Positions 60,223 to 64,000 of a stretch of DNA of 64,000 nucleotides are shown one piece after another (within the stretch, counting starts at the first letter, position 1; each line of letters begins with the position of its first letter). Origin of the DNA: Leptospira ainazelensis (GTDB lineage: Bacteria > Spirochaetota > Leptospiria > Leptospirales > Leptospiraceae); contig NZ_JAFFPT010000078.1 in NCBI RefSeq assembly GCF_016918785.1, forward strand, positions 1 to 64,000, in the 5' to 3' direction. The notes beneath the pieces were generated by a model. That model was not told where the DNA came from. It did not search any database and was given only the letters and a program-made list of their open reading frames with translations. A program made the position numbers and the translations under genes.

Positions 60223-61335
60223 TTGAAAAACAAAATTCTCCTAATCAACTTAGGCGGCCCTCGTAACACTTCCGAAATTGAAAAATTCTTAATCGATCTT
60301 TTTGAAGATCCGTTCGTATTCGATCTCCCGATCCCGGAGTTCTTAAGAATCAGACTTGCAAGGTGGATCGCCGTAAAAAGGGCTCCGAAGGTCGCCGCGG
60401 CCTATACGTCCATGGGTTTTGGAGGCGGATCTCCGATCGTTTCCGAAACCGAAAAACAAGCAAAGGCGATCGCAAACGAACTTACAAAACTTACGGGAGA
60501 AGAATGGGAAGGGGAGGTAACGATGGCTTGCGGATATCCGGATATCCGGGAGCTCGACAAAAAAAAACTCACCCCATCCAAGAAAAATATTCTTCTACCT
60601 TTATTCCCGCATTTTTCAAGATCCACGGTTCTTAGCACTGCCAAACTCATAGAAAAAACCACAAAAGTTTGCCCCGTAGCTTTCGAAGGTTGGGTTTCAC
60701 CGTTTCATTCTTCCCCTTTGTATTTGGAGTCGATCCGGGATCTGATCTTGGAATTCTTTCAGGGGAAATTGGATAAAAAAATATTCTTACATTCCGAATC
60801 TTTCCAAAACATCCCAAACTGGGAAAACATCGACCTCGTTTTTAGCGCACACGGAATTCCGATCCGATTGATTCAAAAAGGAGACAAATACAGAGAGGAA
60901 ATCGAAACCAACGTAAAAAATCTAACCTCATCGCTGCGAAAAGAGGGGTTTAAGGGAGAATGTCATATTTCCTTTCAGAGCAGGGTAGGGCCTTCGAAGT
61001 GGACGGAACCGAACACGATCACAAAATTGGAGGAACTCGGAAGAAGAGGTGTCAAAAGAGTCGCGGTGTATCCGATCAGCTTTGTGGGCGATCATCTCGA
61101 AACATTGGAAGAAATCGGAGAACAACTCAAAGAAATAGCCCACTCGAACGGAATTAAAGATTACTATCGAATCCCCGCTCCCGGAATTTATCCGAAGTTC
61201 ATCAAAGCGATGGCAAAGATCAGCTTAGAATCGACTCGTGCGACAAAAAAAGAATGCCTTTGTAGAACTTTGGGGGGCCATACGCCCGACCTCAACACGA
61301 AAGAATGTTTTCTTTCGAATACAATCGATCGTTGA
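60223..61335 (+). CDS. hemH: Ferrochelatase HemH
   Basis: 370 residues from a TTG at 60223 with AGGCAAC upstream (no better ATG). Motifs LLINLGGPRNTSEIEKFLIDLFEDPFV at the start, YTSMGFGGGSPIVSETEKQ, VFSAHGIPI (catalytic His) and SFQSRVGPSKWTEPNT (segments in part). Inserts Fe(II) into protoporphyrin IX, the last step to heme. The C-terminus has CLCRTLGG...ECFL with three Cys. Converges with hemG (50 bp). Confidence 0.95.
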   Translation: MKNKILLINLGGPRNTSEIEKFLIDLFEDPFVFDLPIPEFLRIRLARWIAVKRAPKVAAAYTSMGFGGGSPIVSETEKQAKAIANELTKLTGEEWEGEVTMACGYPDIRELDKKKLTPSKKNILLPLFPHFSRSTVLSTAKLIEKTTKVCPVAFEGWVSPFHSSPLYLESIRDLILEFFQGKLDKKIFLHSESFQNIPNWENIDLVFSAHGIPIRLIQKGDKYREEIETNVKNLTSSLRKEGFKGECHISFQSRVGPSKWTEPNTITKLEELGRRGVKRVAVYPISFVGDHLETLEEIGEQLKEIAHSNGIKDYYRIPAPGIYPKFIKAMAKISLESTRATKKECLCRTLGGHTPDLNTKECFLSNTIDR

Positions 61336-61385
61336 ATTAAAAGATCGCGCAAAGAAAATAATAACTACTCAGACTAAAATTAGGC

Positions 61386-62687
61386 TCAAGAGTGCATAAC
61401 GTTCCAGGCTCTTTCCAAGATGGAACTGAGTCCGATTCCGTATCTAAAATTCCCTTCCACAAAAACTCCTCCCGGAAGGCTGCGGTCCAACTCCTTATTG
61501 AATTCAAGAAGAGCCGAATCGTAGACCGGAAGAGCCGATTTCCAAATCGTTACGTAGTGATTGATCGGATCGTCTTTTTGGGTCGTGATTTTTTTTCTGT
61601 CTTCTTCCAAGATGGAAACGATCTCATTCTCTTTTAATTTTGAAATCTCCCCGTCCAAGGCTCCTCCAAAAATAAAAGTCTCGGAATAAATTCCTTTGGA
61701 AACCCGTCCCGGAAAAATCGAAGAATTTAAAAGTACACCCCTTGCACGAAAGCCGGAACCGGGAGGAAAAAGAATTCCGAAGCCCGTTTTTTGTCCGAGA
61801 AGCGGTTCGTTTCCGAATCTTGTCGCCGTTACGACCCCTAACGTTCCGCAAACTTTCTCATATCTTTTAAAAACCGGAAAACTCGAAGAAAGAATTTTTA
61901 AAGAGGATTCTATACCGCAGGCGACGGTGATCTTTGCTTTCGGATATTTTTTTCTGAGAGCGGAAATGGACGGAGCCTCCTGCAAATAGATCAACTTCGA
62001 ATTCGGAGAGGATTTTATCTTAGTCTCCATTGCGCTTAACAATTCTCCGAGGCCGCCGCGAAAACTCACGGTTCCTTTTCGTTGTTTTGGGACCTTCGGT
62101 TCCGACTTTTTTTTCTCAAAGGTATTTTTTAGATTTTTCCAAAGAGATCCGTTCGATTGGATAAATCTTCCGAGCACGAGTTCCGCGGACATTGTTTTGA
62201 GATCGCCCGCGTAAACCCCCGAAAGACCGGGTTCTATCACATTCTTAACCGCGTCTTCCCCCAAAACACGAACTCCCCAGTGATATACGGATTCGTCTCT
62301 TTGAAAACCGGATGAAATTCCGAACATACCGTATAACGCGCGTAACCCGCCAAAGAACGAAAGAGGAATTCTTTTCGGAGTTCCGTCCTTCCAGATATAT
62401 CTTTTTTTGGAGATTTTTTGAGTAGGGATGATCTCCAATCCGAGGATTTTAGCCAATTCTTCCAGACGATATGAATTTAGAATTCCGTTTGCGGCAGTCT
62501 CCACAAGCCCGAAAGGAGTCTGGACCGATTGGATCAAACCTCCGAATCGATTTTTTTTTTCGTAGATAAGAACGGATTCTCCTTTCTGAACCGAAAGTGT
62601 CGCGTGAAGAAGTCCGGTAAACCCGGCTCCAAGGATGATATGATCCGGTTGTTGTGACGCCACGGATCTATTTTTATAAGATTCCAA
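61386..62687 (-). CDS. hemG: Protoporphyrinogen oxidase, HemG/HemY type
   Basis: 433 residues from a TTG at 62687 (alternative GTG at 62663). FAD site DHIILGAGFTGLLHATLSVQ, then NRFGGLIQSVQTPFGLVETAANGIL and PGLSGVYAGDLKTMSAELVL in the substrate domain, and a C-terminal VFVEGNFRYGIGLSS (segments in part). It oxidises protoporphyrinogen IX to protoporphyrin IX with O2, just before HemH. A perfect 13-bp dyad covers the start codon and may control expression. Confidence 0.88.
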   Translation of the reverse strand: MESYKNRSVASQQPDHIILGAGFTGLLHATLSVQKGESVLIYEKKNRFGGLIQSVQTPFGLVETAANGILNSYRLEELAKILGLEIIPTQKISKKRYIWKDGTPKRIPLSFFGGLRALYGMFGISSGFQRDESVYHWGVRVLGEDAVKNVIEPGLSGVYAGDLKTMSAELVLGRFIQSNGSLWKNLKNTFEKKKSEPKVPKQRKGTVSFRGGLGELLSAMETKIKSSPNSKLIYLQEAPSISALRKKYPKAKITVACGIESSLKILSSSFPVFKRYEKVCGTLGVVTATRFGNEPLLGQKTGFGILFPPGSGFRARGVLLNSSIFPGRVSKGIYSETFIFGGALDGEISKLKENEIVSILEEDRKKITTQKDDPINHYVTIWKSALPVYDSALLEFNKELDRSLPGGVFVEGNFRYGIGLSSILERAWNVMHS

Positions 62688-62714
62688 AGATTGTAAATCA
62701 GCAATCTTTGGAAT
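62681..62714. promoter_or_regulatory. 13-bp inverted repeat over the hemG start
   Basis: ATTCCAAAGATTG (62681-62693) and CAATCTTTGGAAT (62702-62714) are perfect inverted repeats with an 8-base spacer. On the mRNA the hairpin would bury the TTG start. It could also be an operator; no T run follows. Confidence 0.6.
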
Positions 62715-62765
62715 TTAGGGAAACTTTGCAGTGAAAGACTACGGCGCGGAATTTAAGAATGGAAC

Positions 62766-63728
62766 TTAAAAGTTATATCTGTAACCGAAGGTATATTTGG
62801 ATTCCCAGGAAGAGGAAGAAGTCCCGCCCATCGCAGTTCCTGAATTAGCCATCGGATTAAAATCAAACATCAAACCTTTACTCGAACCGTCCGAAATTCC
62901 GACTGAAGAGGAAACCGCTCCGCCGAAAATAAAAGCGTCGGCCAAGTTGATCAGATAGATACCGGCTAACACTCCTAAGCTGGTTTGAAGATTCCTATAA
63001 GCCTTGTCAACGGCGTCCTTTTTGTTCTGATAGAGATTGCTCGAAGATTCGTTATAAACATAAAGCGATAACGGATCTGTAATCACAGGAGGAAGAGTCG
63101 GGTTTGCAACGCCTAAGGTGGATAAGGCGATCGCTCCGGTCGAATACGGATTCCCGTAACTCTCATACTCTTTCCTAGCGACGTGGTATTTTCGATTATT
63201 CTCATATACCGCGTAACCGGCGGCTAAAAATAGAGTAGGGTAGATGACCGCGGCGAATTTTCTCCCGCTCGCCCATTGTCCCCAGCCGGGAAGAACTGCG
63301 GATCTTCCGAGCGCTCCCGCCTTCGATACTTCCGGCTTTTTTGGAGGAGGGGTCGGAGCTATCGGCGGTCGATTTTTTTCAGCGGCTTCTCGTTCCTTAC
63401 GAAGACGTTCTTCCTCTTCTTGCTGTTTTTTAAGATCTAAATTTCTCTGTTTGGCCAGCTTTGCTTCTTCCAATCTTTTGATCTCTGCGTCTCGGATTCT
63501 TTCTTCCTCTTCCTCGCTGATATCCTTATAGATCACTTTGAGAATTTCTTTTTTGGCGACGACTCGTTTCCCTTCTTTCGTCTGAAGGGTAATCGTCTTT
63601 TGATTTTGAGTGATTACCTTTCCTCGAAACGATCCTCCTTCGTGCAAGAGGACCGTCTCCGCAAAGAGGGAAAGGGGTAGTAAAAATAATAAACCGAAGT
63701 ATAGAAATATTTTTTTCAAAAATTGCAT
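62766..63728 (-). CDS. DUF5683-like membrane protein
   Basis: 320 residues from the ATG at 63728, where a signal/TM segment begins (MQFLKKIFLYFGLLFLLPLSLFAE); the frame is open to 63797. An SH3-like strand set (LLHEGGSFRGKVITQNQKTITLQTKEGKRVV, in part), then a long charged coiled coil (about 75-125, EEEEERIRDAEIKRLEEAK), a proline linker (PPIAPTPPPKKP) and a DUF5683-type region (SAVLPGWGQWASGRKFAAVIY) with further hydrophobic segments. Function unknown. Lies between hemG and hemN, in the same direction. Confidence 0.7.
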   Translation of the reverse strand: MQFLKKIFLYFGLLFLLPLSLFAETVLLHEGGSFRGKVITQNQKTITLQTKEGKRVVAKKEILKVIYKDISEEEEERIRDAEIKRLEEAKLAKQRNLDLKKQQEEEERLRKEREAAEKNRPPIAPTPPPKKPEVSKAGALGRSAVLPGWGQWASGRKFAAVIYPTLFLAAGYAVYENNRKYHVARKEYESYGNPYSTGAIALSTLGVANPTLPPVITDPLSLYVYNESSSNLYQNKKDAVDKAYRNLQTSLGVLAGIYLINLADAFIFGGAVSSSVGISDGSSKGLMFDFNPMANSGTAMGGTSSSSWESKYTFGYRYNF

Positions 63729-63838
63729 CAAAACGGGCCTTCCCCGAGCGAAACCGGCTCGAACCTCAAGTATGAACGAGACGTCCTTCCTTATCAATAA
63801 TTTATTGGACGACTTTTTGACTGAAATTCGAGCGATTC

Positions 63839-64000
63839 TTAGATGGCTCTCGAAAAAACCCTCGATTCCGGACTTTTTCTTCTTAACCTGAGATCGAGTC
63901 CCGTACAGGCGTTTCGAAGAAAAGGCCAGCCCTTTTCAGTCAAGGACAGGAGGTTTTCCTCCCATCCAATAAGATTATCGTCTTCCATCGAAGCCAAATA
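63839..64000 (-). CDS. hemN: Coproporphyrinogen III oxidase HemN, 3' end (partial)
   Basis: The last 53 codons of a gene entering from the right edge: ASMEDDNLIGWEENLLSLTEKGWPFLRNACTGLDLRLR... then a stop at 63839. The LT-x-KG-x-x-F-x-RN pattern near the end is typical of the HemN C-terminus, and the place next to hemG and hemH supports this. The radical-SAM core is outside the window. Confidence 0.7.
   Translation of the reverse strand, partial: YLASMEDDNLIGWEENLLSLTEKGWPFLRNACTGLDLRLRRKSPESRVFSRAI

Overview
The window is from a Leptospira chromosome, most likely a pathogenic or intermediate species. The genus call rests on two Leptospira-specific protein families (DUF1564 at 21.8-22.4 kb, DUF1574 at 47.3-48.4 kb), the moxR-DUF58-batABCD-htpG operon, and a heme-synthesis cluster (hemH, hemG, end of hemN). 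From memory of L. interrogans, the hem cluster, bat genes and htpG lie on the small chromosome (CII). The parAB pair at 57.3-58.9 kb would then be a replicon-II partition system.

Region 1 (1 to about 16.3 kb) is visibly AT-rich accessory DNA. It holds small secreted proteins and lipoproteins, mostly on the minus strand: a TPR protein, a degenerate M23 peptidase, three SH3-domain lipoproteins, a pair of paralogous lipoproteins, a glycan-binding-like protein and a WG-repeat protein. Several genes are decayed by frameshifts, and one is cut by an insertion sequence. An IS3-family element at 6.6-9.06 kb itself carries a second IS3 element with a 3-bp target duplication. An IS1595-like transposase closes the region and abuts the core genes.

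Region 2 (16.3-34.8 kb) is a GC-richer core. It contains a methyltransferase plus membrane protein operon, a B12-dependent acyl-CoA mutase with its MeaB GTPase, a 9-bp VNTR, a DUF1564 protein, and a secreted caspase-fold/ankyrin protein. It also has a dinucleotide-binding oxidoreductase, a fatty-acid desaturase, and a partner-switching set (RsbW-like ATPase, SpoIIE phosphatase, STAS protein) that includes a divergent NAD kinase. A PhoX-family phosphatase follows.

Region 3 (34.8-44.2 kb) is one long minus-strand operon, moxR-DUF58-(BAT-associated protein)-batA-batB-batC-batD-htpG, with start/stop overlaps at most junctions. A repeat-rich gap (44.2-45.0 kb) follows. It carries a 32-bp tandem repeat and an inverted copy of a roughly 190-bp intergenic repeat also found at 26.4 kb.

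Region 4 (45.0-57.0 kb) has a membrane-anchored hypothetical, a MORN/YwqK-type lipoprotein, the DUF1574 protein, two short-chain dehydrogenases, NDH-2, a low-molecular-weight tyrosine phosphatase, a diguanylate cyclase next to a cyclic-nucleotide-binding protein, an acyltransferase and an FMN reductase.

Region 5 (57.2 kb to the end) has parAB bracketed by two copies of a 21-bp palindrome (GGGGTGAAA-N3-TTTCACCCC), a strong parS candidate. A predicted beta-barrel protein, hemH, hemG, a DUF5683-like protein and the 3' end of hemN follow.
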